The position numbers and the translations under genes are program-made. Positions 43,083 through 50,631 of a stretch of DNA of 59,825 nucleotides are shown here, one piece after another (position 1 is the first letter of the stretch; each line of letters begins with the position of its first letter). The stretch spans positions 1-59,825 of the forward strand of contig OMZE01000041.1 of NCBI GenBank assembly GCA_900315455.1. The letters are read 5' to 3'. Source of the DNA: an uncultured Prevotellaceae bacterium (lineage in GTDB: Bacteria; Bacteroidota; Bacteroidia; Bacteroidales; Bacteroidaceae). The notes beneath the pieces were generated by a model. The model was not told the origin of the DNA. It ran no database searches and saw nothing but the letters and a program-made list of their open reading frames with translations.

Positions 43083-45221
43083 ATGAGAAAAATCTACTTT
43101 TCATTGTTTGCCGCGCTGCTCTTCTGCGTCAACAGCATGGCGGGTGATGTGGTGACCTTCGAGGAAATCGAGGTCAACGCCGACGGCTATCAGAACGACT
43201 TCGGCGAGGAGTCGTGCTTCGAACTCGGCGGCTTCACTTTCAACAGCAACTACTTCCCGGAGTGGAGTTACTGGTCGGGCTTTGCCGTATCGAGCCGCAC
43301 GGAGACCACCTTCGCCAACCTTACCCCCGACCAATACAACAGTTGTGTGGGGCACGGTGTCAACGGTTCCGCAAAATACTGCGTGGTGTATCCGCAGGGC
43401 GAGGAAATCGAGGTCGATGAGGCCGGAGGCACAGTCATCTCGGGCTTCTATGTCACCAACGAGGCGTGGGCAGTGGATGCCATCCTCAACGGCGACGGCA
43501 TGACACCCGGTGGCTTCACCACCGGCGACTGGTATAAACTCACCGTCATCGGCACCCATGCCGACGAGACCACCGAACAAGTGGAGTTCTATCTTGCCGA
43601 CTACCGTTCGGAGAACGAGGCCGACCACTACTACGTGAAGGACTGGCAGTGGGTGGATCTCACCGCATTGGGACAGGTGGAATCCGTCACCTTCCGTCTT
43701 GACAGTTCGCGCAAGAACGACTGGGGCATGACCACACCAGGCTACTTCTGCATCGACGACTTCAACGGCGTGGCACCTGCACCTGAGGGCGTGGTGACCT
43801 TCGAGGAAATCGAGGTCAATGCCGACGGTTACCAGAACGACTTCGGCGAGGAGTCGTGCTTCGAACTCGGCGGTTTCACCTTCAACAGCAACTACTTCCC
43901 GGAGTGGAGTTACTGGTCGGGCTTTGCCGTATCGAGCCGCACTGAGACCACCTTCGCCAACCTTACCCCCGACCAATACAATAGTTGCGTGGGACATGGT
44001 GTCAACGGTTCCGCCAAATACTGCGTGGTGTATCCGCAGGGTGAGGAAATCGAGGTGAACGACCCAGAGGGCAAGGTCATCTCGGGATTCTATGTCACCA
44101 ACGAAGCATGGGCAGTGGATGCCATCCTCAACGGCGACGGCATGACACCGGGCGGCTTCACCACCGGCGACTGGTATAAACTCACCGTCATCGGCACCCA
44201 TGCCGACGAGACCACCGAACAAGTGGAGTTCTACCTTGCCGATTACCGTTCGGAGAACGCAGCCGACCACTACTACGTGAAGGACTGGCAGTGGGTGGAC
44301 CTCACCGCACTGGGACAGGTGGTATCCGTCACCTTCCGTCTCGACAGTTCGCGCAAGAACGACTGGGGCATGACCACACCAGGCTACTTCTGTATGGACG
44401 ACTTCAACGGTGTGGCACCTGCAACTGTGCCTGAGGGCGTGGTGACCTTCGAGGAGATTGCCCTCAACGCCGACGGCTATCAGAACGACTTCGGCGAGGA
44501 GTCGTGCTTCGAACTCGGCGGCTTCACCTTCAACAGCAACTACTTCCCGGAGTGGAGTTACTGGTCGGGCTTTGCCGTATCCAACCGCACGGAGACCACC
44601 TTCGCCAACCTTACCCCCGACCAATACAACAGTTGCGTGGGACATGGTGTACACGGCTCGGAGAAATACTGCGTGGTATATCCGCAGGGTGAGGAAATCG
44701 AGGTGAACGACCCAGAGGGCAAGGTCATCTCGGGCTTCTATGTCACCAACGAGGCATGGGCAGTGGATGCCATCCTCAACGGCGACGGCATGACACCGGG
44801 TGGCTTCACCACCGGCGACTGGTACAAACTCACCGTCATCGGCACCCATGCCGACGAGACCACATCGAGCATCGACGCCTATCTCGCCGACTACCGATCT
44901 GAGAACGCTGCCGACCACTACTATATCAACTACTGGCAGTGGGTAGACCTCACCGCACTAGGACAGGTGGTATCCGTCACCTTCCGTCTCGACAGTTCGC
45001 GCAAGAACGACTGGGGCATGACCACCCCAGGCTACTTCTGCATCGACGACTTCAACGGTGTGCCTGATGAGACAGCAAACATCCGCCACCACTTCACCGC
45101 ACCGTCGACGACCGCCACATCGATACATACTCTCGACGGCAAGGCCATCAGCAGTCTGCAGCGCGGCATCAACATTGTGCGCATGAGCGACGGCAGCGTG
45201 CGCAAGGTCGTAGTGAAATAA
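43083..45221 (+). CDS. Triple DUF4465-type domain surface protein
   Basis: A 712-residue exported protein (signal peptide 1-20, SMAGD) made of three near-identical domains of 214-216 residues: they begin VVTFEEIEVNADGYQNDF, VVTFEEIEVNADGYQNDF and VVTFEEIALNADGYQNDF, and each has CFELGGFTF, SGFAVSSRTET and CIDDFNGV-like ends. DNA identity between units is very high, suggesting recent duplication. DUF4465-type proteins occur beside BtuB/BtuG in Bacteroidetes and some may bind corrinoid; that function here is inference. The last ~45 residues (SIHTLDGKAISSLQRGINIVRMSDGSVRKVVVK-like) resemble a type IX sorting signal. Third gene of the riboswitch operon. Confidence 0.85.
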   Translation: MRKIYFSLFAALLFCVNSMAGDVVTFEEIEVNADGYQNDFGEESCFELGGFTFNSNYFPEWSYWSGFAVSSRTETTFANLTPDQYNSCVGHGVNGSAKYCVVYPQGEEIEVDEAGGTVISGFYVTNEAWAVDAILNGDGMTPGGFTTGDWYKLTVIGTHADETTEQVEFYLADYRSENEADHYYVKDWQWVDLTALGQVESVTFRLDSSRKNDWGMTTPGYFCIDDFNGVAPAPEGVVTFEEIEVNADGYQNDFGEESCFELGGFTFNSNYFPEWSYWSGFAVSSRTETTFANLTPDQYNSCVGHGVNGSAKYCVVYPQGEEIEVNDPEGKVISGFYVTNEAWAVDAILNGDGMTPGGFTTGDWYKLTVIGTHADETTEQVEFYLADYRSENAADHYYVKDWQWVDLTALGQVVSVTFRLDSSRKNDWGMTTPGYFCMDDFNGVAPATVPEGVVTFEEIALNADGYQNDFGEESCFELGGFTFNSNYFPEWSYWSGFAVSNRTETTFANLTPDQYNSCVGHGVHGSEKYCVVYPQGEEIEVNDPEGKVISGFYVTNEAWAVDAILNGDGMTPGGFTTGDWYKLTVIGTHADETTSSIDAYLADYRSENAADHYYINYWQWVDLTALGQVVSVTFRLDSSRKNDWGMTTPGYFCIDDFNGVPDETANIRHHFTAPSTTATSIHTLDGKAISSLQRGINIVRMSDGSVRKVVVK
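43149..45060 (+). repeat. Three direct repeats of 642-648 bp within the gene
   Basis: Units begin at 43149, 43791 and 44439 (GTGGTGACCTTCGAGGA). Period 642 and 648 bp. The third differs most at its end (TSSIDAYLADYR versus TEQVEFYLADYR in the encoded protein). Confidence 0.9.
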
Positions 45222-45244
45222 CATTCGCAAACATCTTTTTTCGA

Positions 45245-45276
45245 GGAAGGGGCCATCGACGGTCCCTTCCTTTTTT
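45245..45276 (+). terminator. Terminator of the btu operon
   Basis: GGAAGGGGCC (45245-45254), ATCGAC loop, GGTCCCTTCC (45261-45270), then six T (45271-45276). One internal G-T pair. Confidence 0.9.
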
Positions 45277-45610
45277 GGTGCATAGGGCAGCAACCGCCCG
45301 TTTCACTTCCCCGATGGCCATACCCCTACTGCTGATGAACTCAGAACATGGTATGTGCCACTGACAGAAAAACTCTTGATATGATAAAGAAATTCTTTCT
45401 TGATTTGGACGAAGGGAGACAACCAATAAGAAATCTTGGTGGAAAAGCAAGAAAAAAAAGAGACGTCTGACAAAAATGCCTGTCATACCAAGGAGATTCT
45501 TCGAGATAAAGTATTATTTTTGCATGGACGAAATTATGGTCCGGTTATTTCGACGGCAAACCAGCAAATCCCAATTAAGCAATTATATAGAATCCATCTA
45601 GATCTCAAAT
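45277..45610. other. Intergenic region, no gene
   Basis: No gene is seen. One -7 box, TATTTTTG at 45515-45522, could drive the following fragment. Confidence 0.5.
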
Positions 45611-45847
45611 ATGTCCTCGACAAATAAGCATATGAAGCCTTACCCATTACTCCAATCACAACTGGGCGTCTTTTACGACTGCCTGAAATATCCGCAGGTG
45701 ATGCAGTATAACATTCCCTGCATCGTTCCCCTGACAGACGACATCGACTGCGACCGTGTGGAGGCTGCCATGCAGACCATCTTTGCAGCAAGAAAAGAAA
45801 TGCGCATCCGCTTCTTAGATGGCGGAACAGGCATATTGTACTTCTGA
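45611..45847 (+). pseudogene. N-terminal fragment of an NRPS condensation domain
   Basis: A 78-codon frame reading KPYPLLQSQLGVFYDCL, then MQYNIPCIVPLTDDIDCDRVEAAMQTIFAARKEMRIRFLDGG. PLLQSQLGVF and the following ...RVEAAMQTIFAARKEMRIRF correspond to the start of a condensation (C) domain of non-ribosomal peptide synthetases; an intact domain would be about 450 residues with the HHxxxDG motif, which is absent. The frame stops one base before the GNAT gene start. I read it as the remnant of a deleted biosynthetic gene; a real small protein is less likely. Confidence 0.6.
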
Positions 45848-45848
45848 G

Positions 45849-46907
45849 ATGGAAACACAAGTGATGGAATTACAAACAGAACGACTTATACTGAGACCAT
45901 GGCGCGAGGAAGATGCCGAAAGCCTTTTCCTCTATGCCAAGGACCCTGCCGTCGGCCCCATAGCCGGATGGCCAGCCCACCAAAGCGTGGAAGAGAGTCT
46001 GGAAGTCATTCGAACCGTATTTTCTGTTCTTGAGACCTACGCCATCATCTTGCGCGAGACGGGAAGTCCCATCGGCTGCATTGGTCTGAAGACAGGAGAT
46101 TCCACCGACCTGACCGACCGGATTGACGAATGTGAGTTGGGCTATTGGCTGGGTGTGCCGTTTTGGGGAAAAGGACTGATGACCGAAGCGGCGACGGAGA
46201 TGATACGGCATGCCTTTGAGCACTGCGGCATGAATAAGATATGGTGTGGTTATTATGACGGTAATATTCGTTCGAAGCGGGTTCAGGAAAAATGTGGGTT
46301 TATCTATCAATGGGAAAACGACAACGTGGATGTGCCACTGATGCATGAGACACGCAAGGGATTTGTCAGTTGTCTGACAAAAGAAGAATGGATGAATCGC
46401 AATAAAAGCCAGGACCTGCCTCATGCGTTGTGGAATGGCAATTGGAAACACGTATCGGATAATGCGACAGAAATATCGCTGCACGACCATTACATCACGA
46501 AGTTCATCCGAGAGGGCAATGATATCATCCTGTACTTTGAAGAAGGTTTTTTCATAGACAAGACCCACCCTGAGAACAACACTGGAGAACATCAATTTAC
46601 CACAGCATCAGCCATTATCTTGCAAGACGCAAATCTTATAGGTAGTGAAGAGAGGGCAATGGATGGAACAGATTCCCCCTCTCATGCAATTCAAGAAGGG
46701 TTACTGTTTACGGATAGTTGTAGGGACGTGCTTGTCGGTCGTCATACATGGTCGCCTCAAAAACAGATTTTCGGTTTAGTAGCGTTTTCTGAGAACCCTT
46801 CGCTTGATTTGGATTTGAGTTTTCACTGTTCAAGAGTCCTCATCTGCTGGAACAAATTTGCCCATGGAGACTGGGTGAACAAATGGCATGATTTATGGGA
46901 AAAGTGA
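45849..46907 (+). CDS. GNAT acetyltransferase fused to a domain of unknown function
   Basis: 352 residues. The first ~170 are a RimJ/RimL-type N-acetyltransferase: MELQTERLILRPWREEDAESLF, IGCIGL, ELGYWLGVPFWGKGLMTEAA (acetyl-CoA binding Gly/Glu region) and GNIRSKRVQEKCGF. The remaining ~175 residues (from about HALWNGNWKHV) have no family I recognise; they contain LYFEEGFFIDKTHP, WSPQKQIF and LCWNKFAHG-like phrases. Start choice: ATG 45849 (or 45864) rather than the 45819 in-frame ATG, which overlaps the NRPS fragment. GNAT substrate unknown. Confidence 0.85.
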   Translation: METQVMELQTERLILRPWREEDAESLFLYAKDPAVGPIAGWPAHQSVEESLEVIRTVFSVLETYAIILRETGSPIGCIGLKTGDSTDLTDRIDECELGYWLGVPFWGKGLMTEAATEMIRHAFEHCGMNKIWCGYYDGNIRSKRVQEKCGFIYQWENDNVDVPLMHETRKGFVSCLTKEEWMNRNKSQDLPHALWNGNWKHVSDNATEISLHDHYITKFIREGNDIILYFEEGFFIDKTHPENNTGEHQFTTASAIILQDANLIGSEERAMDGTDSPSHAIQEGLLFTDSCRDVLVGRHTWSPQKQIFGLVAFSENPSLDLDLSFHCSRVLICWNKFAHGDWVNKWHDLWEK

Positions 46908-47299
46908 AATATAATAGTCTTCTGATTATGTTATTTATTCTTAAATATCGTTATATCAAGGTTTTGCAACGATTTTATTTACTCTTAGTCCGCCATTTTC
47001 CCGATCGATATGTTAAATCAAGCGGAATCAAGCAGAATAAAAGATTACAACATTTACTCCGTTTTACTTGGGGGAAAAAGTGGTAAATTGTCATTTACCT
47101 GGTTTTATCATCCTTCACACGGGAATCGAAGAAAGAATAGTAGGCGAGAAAGAATTATCCCACAAAAGAACAACTATTTTTTTTATATTTTGTATCTTTG
47201 CATATTTAAATATGTGATTACTCCCAGATAGTAAATGATAGAAATGATGAATCGCTAAAACTTCAAAGATAGTAATAAGAATTAGCAAAAAGTAACGAG
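46908..47299. other. Intergenic region, no gene; -7 box
   Basis: A 63-codon frame near 46895 has no support. TATCTTTG at 47193-47200 is a good -7 box for the following membrane-protein gene, with a leader of about 95 nt. Confidence 0.55.
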
Positions 47300-47680
47300 A
47301 TGACAAAACATGAAAAAAGCATACGATACATAGGGACTTATTTCCTAGTATTGGGATTTATTTGTTCCTTTTTAGCACCACTGTATTTTTCATACATTGG
47401 TTTGTTGTGCCCAATTTGTATAGTTCTGCTGTCTTCACCAAGATTGTTGGCAAATAATTGCAACAAATGGTCGAACGGGCTTCTCATGACTTGTGCTATA
47501 TTGACGTCATTAACACTTTTATTTTTTGACGGACTGTTTACCCTTTTACTACGTGCTTTTGATCAGATCGACCTTTCTAGTGTTATCATCATTGCTATTA
47601 TCACAGCTATTGTTCTACTAAATTTTTACCTATGTTACCATCTTTTTTATTTGCTTTTCAAGACAAAACAATCAGAATAA
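47300..47680 (+). CDS. Small multi-pass membrane protein
   Basis: A 126-residue protein with four predicted membrane segments (about 9-28, 29-47, 60-84 and 93-119) and short charged ends. Pairs of Cys (LLCPICIV, LANNCNKW) are present. I recognise no family. It has its own promoter candidate at 47193 and no obvious partners; the R-M genes begin 320 bp downstream. Confidence 0.65.
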   Translation: MTKHEKSIRYIGTYFLVLGFICSFLAPLYFSYIGLLCPICIVLLSSPRLLANNCNKWSNGLLMTCAILTSLTLLFFDGLFTLLLRAFDQIDLSSVIIIAIITAIVLLNFYLCYHLFYLLFKTKQSE

Positions 47681-47775
47681 TCATGTGGTAAATACTGTAA
47701 ATTGAGTAAAACCTTAAATTATTGAGGGTCGGAGTTGATTCATATCTAGCCTTTTTGGATAACTGTCGGACAAAT

Positions 47776-47849
47776 GGCGGAGCAATAGGGAAAGAGAAAA
47801 GGCGGAGAACCTGTTTTTATCGGGGTTTCCGCCTTTCATAGCATAATCG
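47776..47849. repeat. Hairpin repeat A, upstream of the R-M genes
   Basis: GGCGGAGCAATAGGGAAAGA, then AAAGGCGGA...AACC...GGTT...TCCGCCTTT and CATAGCATAATCGGG. A close relative (B) lies at 50322-50397 in the same orientation. The inner stem differs in a compensated way (AACC/GGTT here, ACCC/GGGT in B). Confidence 0.8.
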
Positions 47850-47942
47850 GGGTATTATTATAACAACATTTATGCATTGAGTGATTAAATCTTATCTTTT
47901 GTGGGGGCAAATTATTACAACAAGGAGATATTTTGAGATTAG

Positions 47943-47974
47943 ATTGATAATCTCAAAAAAATTATTTAATTTTG
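47943..47974 (+). promoter_or_regulatory. Promoter of the methylase-HNH pair
   Basis: TAATTTTG (47967-47974) with ATTG (47943-47946) 20 nt upstream. The transcript would begin shortly before ATG 48001. Confidence 0.55.
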
Positions 47975-48000
47975 CGGTCGTAACCATAAGAAAGAAAGAA

Positions 48001-48918
48001 ATGAAAGGATTTGTACCACATATTGTGCAATATCAAGGATCAAAGAGAATTCTCGCTCCTCAAATTCTTAGATATATGCCTCGCAAATTTGAGAGGTTAA
48101 TAGAGCCGTTTGCGGGAATGGCGGCTATAACAATTGCAGTAGCTAAGCAAGGCCGTGCTAATAGATATGTAATCAATGATTTGAACATGCCATTAGTAAA
48201 TATTTTACAATCAGCAATTGAAACCCCAAATGAATTGGTTGCAGATTATGCTACTGTATGGAATGAACAATTTTCTTTTGAACAAGGAAGTGTTAATCAT
48301 TTTTACAAAGTTCGGGAAGATTTCAATAACGGTAATCAAACAGCAGCCAATATGCTTTACTTGTTGGCACGTTGTGTCAAAGGTTCAGTGAGGTATGGAT
48401 CAAATGGCCAGTTTAATCAGTCACCTGACAAAAGAAGGAATGGAACTTCACCCAAAACATTAAAGCCGAATGTTGATGCTATTTCTTATTATTTGAAGGG
48501 GCGCACCGAGTTCATGTCAAAAGATTACAAAGAAGTTCTTAATGAAGCACGTACTGGAGACATCGTGTATATGGATCCTCCATATCAAGGAGTATCTAAT
48601 GTACGTGATTGCCGTTATTTTTCAGGCATAGATTTTCACGACTTTGTAGAAGCTATTGAAAGACTGAACCATCGTGGAATTGATTTCCTTATTAGTTATG
48701 ATGGTAAATGTGGCGACAAACAATACGGGGAAGACTTGCCAGCAGAATTAGGACTACAAAAAGTATTATTAAATGCCGGCCTTTCAAGCCAAAGTGTTTT
48801 ATTAGGTAAAAAAGAAGTGACTTATGAAGCACTTTATATAAGCCCAGGCCTTCAGCAATATGCCCCCAAACCATCTAATACAGTTGAGTACTCACTTTTC
48901 GACCAAGTTGTAATATGA
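48001..48918 (+). CDS. D12-class DNA adenine methyltransferase
   Basis: Dam/D12-type N6-adenine methyltransferase of 305 residues: IVQYQGSKR (8-16) and EPFAGMAA (35-42) form the S-adenosylmethionine site, and DIVYMDPPYQG (DPPY at 192-195) is the catalytic motif. The start at 48001 gives MKGFVPHIVQYQGSKR; an upstream frame to 47881 covers the promoter and lacks similarity. It overlaps the HNH gene by 4 nt (ATGA), so it should protect host DNA from that nuclease. Recognition sequence unknown. Codon use and AT content differ from neighbouring GC-richer operons, suggesting transfer. Confidence 0.93.
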   Translation: MKGFVPHIVQYQGSKRILAPQILRYMPRKFERLIEPFAGMAAITIAVAKQGRANRYVINDLNMPLVNILQSAIETPNELVADYATVWNEQFSFEQGSVNHFYKVREDFNNGNQTAANMLYLLARCVKGSVRYGSNGQFNQSPDKRRNGTSPKTLKPNVDAISYYLKGRTEFMSKDYKEVLNEARTGDIVYMDPPYQGVSNVRDCRYFSGIDFHDFVEAIERLNHRGIDFLISYDGKCGDKQYGEDLPAELGLQKVLLNAGLSSQSVLLGKKEVTYEALYISPGLQQYAPKPSNTVEYSLFDQVVI

Positions 48919-49622
48919 ATAAATATCCGAAAGCGTTTCTCGATAAATTGAATTCGGTAACAGCAAAACGTCCTAAAACTGTAATACAATTTATATTGAA
49001 GCATGGACATGTTACTACAGAGGATTTGAAACAACTTGGCTATGAACATGCTCCACGAGCAGCACGTGATGTCCGTGAACAAGGCATTCCTTTAGAGACT
49101 TTTCGTGTTAAAGATTCTTCTGGTCGTAGTATCGCCGCATATCGATTTGGCGATCCTTCAAAAGCAGAAGACAAGTTGTCAAAAACTGCAGGTCGGACAG
49201 TCCTTTCTTCTGCACTAAAAAAGGCACTTATCGACAAATATGGTTCTAAGTGTTTTATTTATCACCAGCCAATGGAAGAGCGATTATTACAAATAGATCA
49301 TCGTGTTCCATATGAAATTGGAGGTGATCAAGATTTGAAAAATATTGATTGTTATATGCTTTTAAGCCCTTCTGCCAATCGTGCCAAATCATGGACATGT
49401 GAACATTGTCCTAATTGGGAAAAGAAAGATGCTGATTTCTGTGTAAAATGCTTTTGGGCATATCCTGAAAATTATGAGCATATAGCAGGGAAAGAACAGC
49501 GCCAAATAATAATAACTTTTACAGGCGATGAAATAGAAGATTACAACAGGCTTATCGAACTTGTGGGACATGATGAAGCAGAAAAGACAATCAAGGATAT
49601 GATAGACAAGTTTATTAAATAA
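48915..49622 (+). CDS. HNH restriction endonuclease
   Basis: Predicted restriction partner of the methylase, 235 residues. N-terminal ~60 residues look like a DNA-binding winged helix (VIQFILKHGHVTTEDLKQLGY). The HNH core is CFIYHQPMEERLLQIDHRVPYEIGGD (113-138; Asp128-His129) followed by Asn155 in SPSANRAK. A four-Cys zinc site (Cys162, Cys165, Cys176, Cys179) follows. The context, overlapping a D12 methylase, supports a type II restriction system. No similarity to a named enzyme is claimed. Confidence 0.88.
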   Translation: MNKYPKAFLDKLNSVTAKRPKTVIQFILKHGHVTTEDLKQLGYEHAPRAARDVREQGIPLETFRVKDSSGRSIAAYRFGDPSKAEDKLSKTAGRTVLSSALKKALIDKYGSKCFIYHQPMEERLLQIDHRVPYEIGGDQDLKNIDCYMLLSPSANRAKSWTCEHCPNWEKKDADFCVKCFWAYPENYEHIAGKEQRQIIITFTGDEIEDYNRLIELVGHDEAEKTIKDMIDKFIK

Positions 49623-49632
49623 ATGTATAAAG

Positions 49633-49664
49633 CCCAGCAACAGCCATTCTTGGCCGTTGCCGGG
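49633..49664 (-). terminator. Terminator copy 1 (shared hairpin)
   Basis: In minus-strand RNA CCCGGCAACGGCCA, loop, UGGCUGUUGCUGGG then CUUUAU: fully paired using G-U, ending the minus-strand gene at 49697. A close copy follows the paralogous gene at 52377. Confidence 0.75.
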
Positions 49665-49696
49665 TGAGAAAAGTGGCGTTTTACAAATGGGAAAGG

Positions 49697-50257
49697 TCAC
49701 TTTTTCTCTTTGTCGCCCCTTGGGGCTTCAAACATGTAGTAGTCGTACATGTCTATCTCCAGATTGGGGTCGTTGACCCATTCCTTGTGCCAGTAAGACC
49801 AGCGTTGGTTCTCATGCACTCTCAGATAGCGGCCAAACAGAATGGCCTCGTGGTTCTCTTCGTACCACTTTTGCAGTTCATCTGACTTGTCGCTGATGGC
49901 GGATGACCTATAGGCGGTGATGGCCGCGAAGAGGGCAACGAAAAGGAAGGTGCCGACAAAGATGCACCGCTCTATGCGGAGATTCCTGTTGAGTCGCCGG
50001 ATGGCTTCGAAGGATGGTCCTGTGAAAGTGGCATCAATCTTAACAGGCATCTTGTCGATTTTCTCACCGAAACTTGCCGCATGATTGCTCATCTTCTGCA
50101 CACCCTCGTCAACGTGCTTGGCAGTCTCGTTCATCAGTTTTGCGTCGGTGAAGTCGCGCACGGTGCCATCCTCATTGAGAAGATAACGCCCGATGCCATC
50201 GACAGCCAGACCCATGGTCTCGGCGTGCCTGGTTATGGTATTTGCCGATGCCGTCAT
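49697..50257 (-). CDS. Single-pass membrane protein, paralogue 1
   Basis: A 186-residue protein with a soluble N-terminal part (1-90), one membrane helix (about 97-117, RCIFVGTFLFVALFAAITAY) and a conserved C-terminal tail: KWYEENHEAILFGRYLRVHEN, then WHKEWVNDPNLEIDMYDYYM. The C-terminal part is clearly homologous to the gene at 52437 (WYEENNEAILFGRYLRVNEN). I do not know the family; similar tails occur in mobile-element-associated proteins of Bacteroidetes in my recollection, but I cannot confirm. The promoter is not evident. Confidence 0.75.
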   Translation of the reverse strand: MTASANTITRHAETMGLAVDGIGRYLLNEDGTVRDFTDAKLMNETAKHVDEGVQKMSNHAASFGEKIDKMPVKIDATFTGPSFEAIRRLNRNLRIERCIFVGTFLFVALFAAITAYRSSAISDKSDELQKWYEENHEAILFGRYLRVHENQRWSYWHKEWVNDPNLEIDMYDYYMFEAPRGDKEKK

Positions 50258-50321
50258 CTGCTTGTATCAGGGGGACGGGGAATTTGATTCATAAATCTGT
50301 TTTTGCCGTTTTGCGGGAAAA

Positions 50322-50397
50322 AGGCGGAACAATAGGGAAAGAGAAAAGGCGGAGACCCTGATTTTATCGGGTGAGCCGCCTTTCATGGCATCATCGG
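50322..50397. repeat. Hairpin repeat B
   Basis: GGCGGAACAATAGGGAAAGA, then AAAGGCGG...ACCC...GGGT...CCGCCTTT and ATCATCGGG. Partner of repeat A (47776-47849), about 85% identical over 75 bp, same orientation. Confidence 0.8.
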
Positions 50398-50442
50398 GCT
50401 TCTATTATGATAGAACGGCTAATTAGAGACATCACCAAGTTT

Positions 50443-50585
50443 GAAAATGTCCGAGACAACCACCATAATGTCCGAGACGGGGCAAAAATGTCCGAGACAG
50501 CACCCCAAAATGTCCGAGAGAAGGAGAAATGACCCAGACAAGTTCTCAAAATGACCCAGACAGGCCCTCAAAATGTCCCAGACTT
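50443..50585. repeat. Seven degenerate tandem units of AATGTCCGAGAC
   Basis: Units of 19-24 bp: AATGTCCGAGAC in various spacings (three exact copies, one variant in -GAGAG), then ATGACCCAGAC twice and ATGTCCCAGAC once. In the plus frame the first half can read NVRD...NVRD, from an ATG at 50407 (41 codons). It could be a remnant of a repeat-linker region of an AlbA-type protein. No further function seen. Confidence 0.75.
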
Positions 50586-50631
50586 TATCGCTTTTCACTA
50601 CATCATCCGGCTTATATTATGCTTCAATGTC

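Noticed and set aside
43101-44918. A 605-codon open frame on the minus strand opposite the DUF4465 gene
   Set aside because: Shadow of the repeated coding sequence; its own repeats follow the sense-strand repeats.
46895-47086. 63-codon frame after the GNAT gene
   Set aside because: Starts inside the GNAT gene and has no similarity or promoter.
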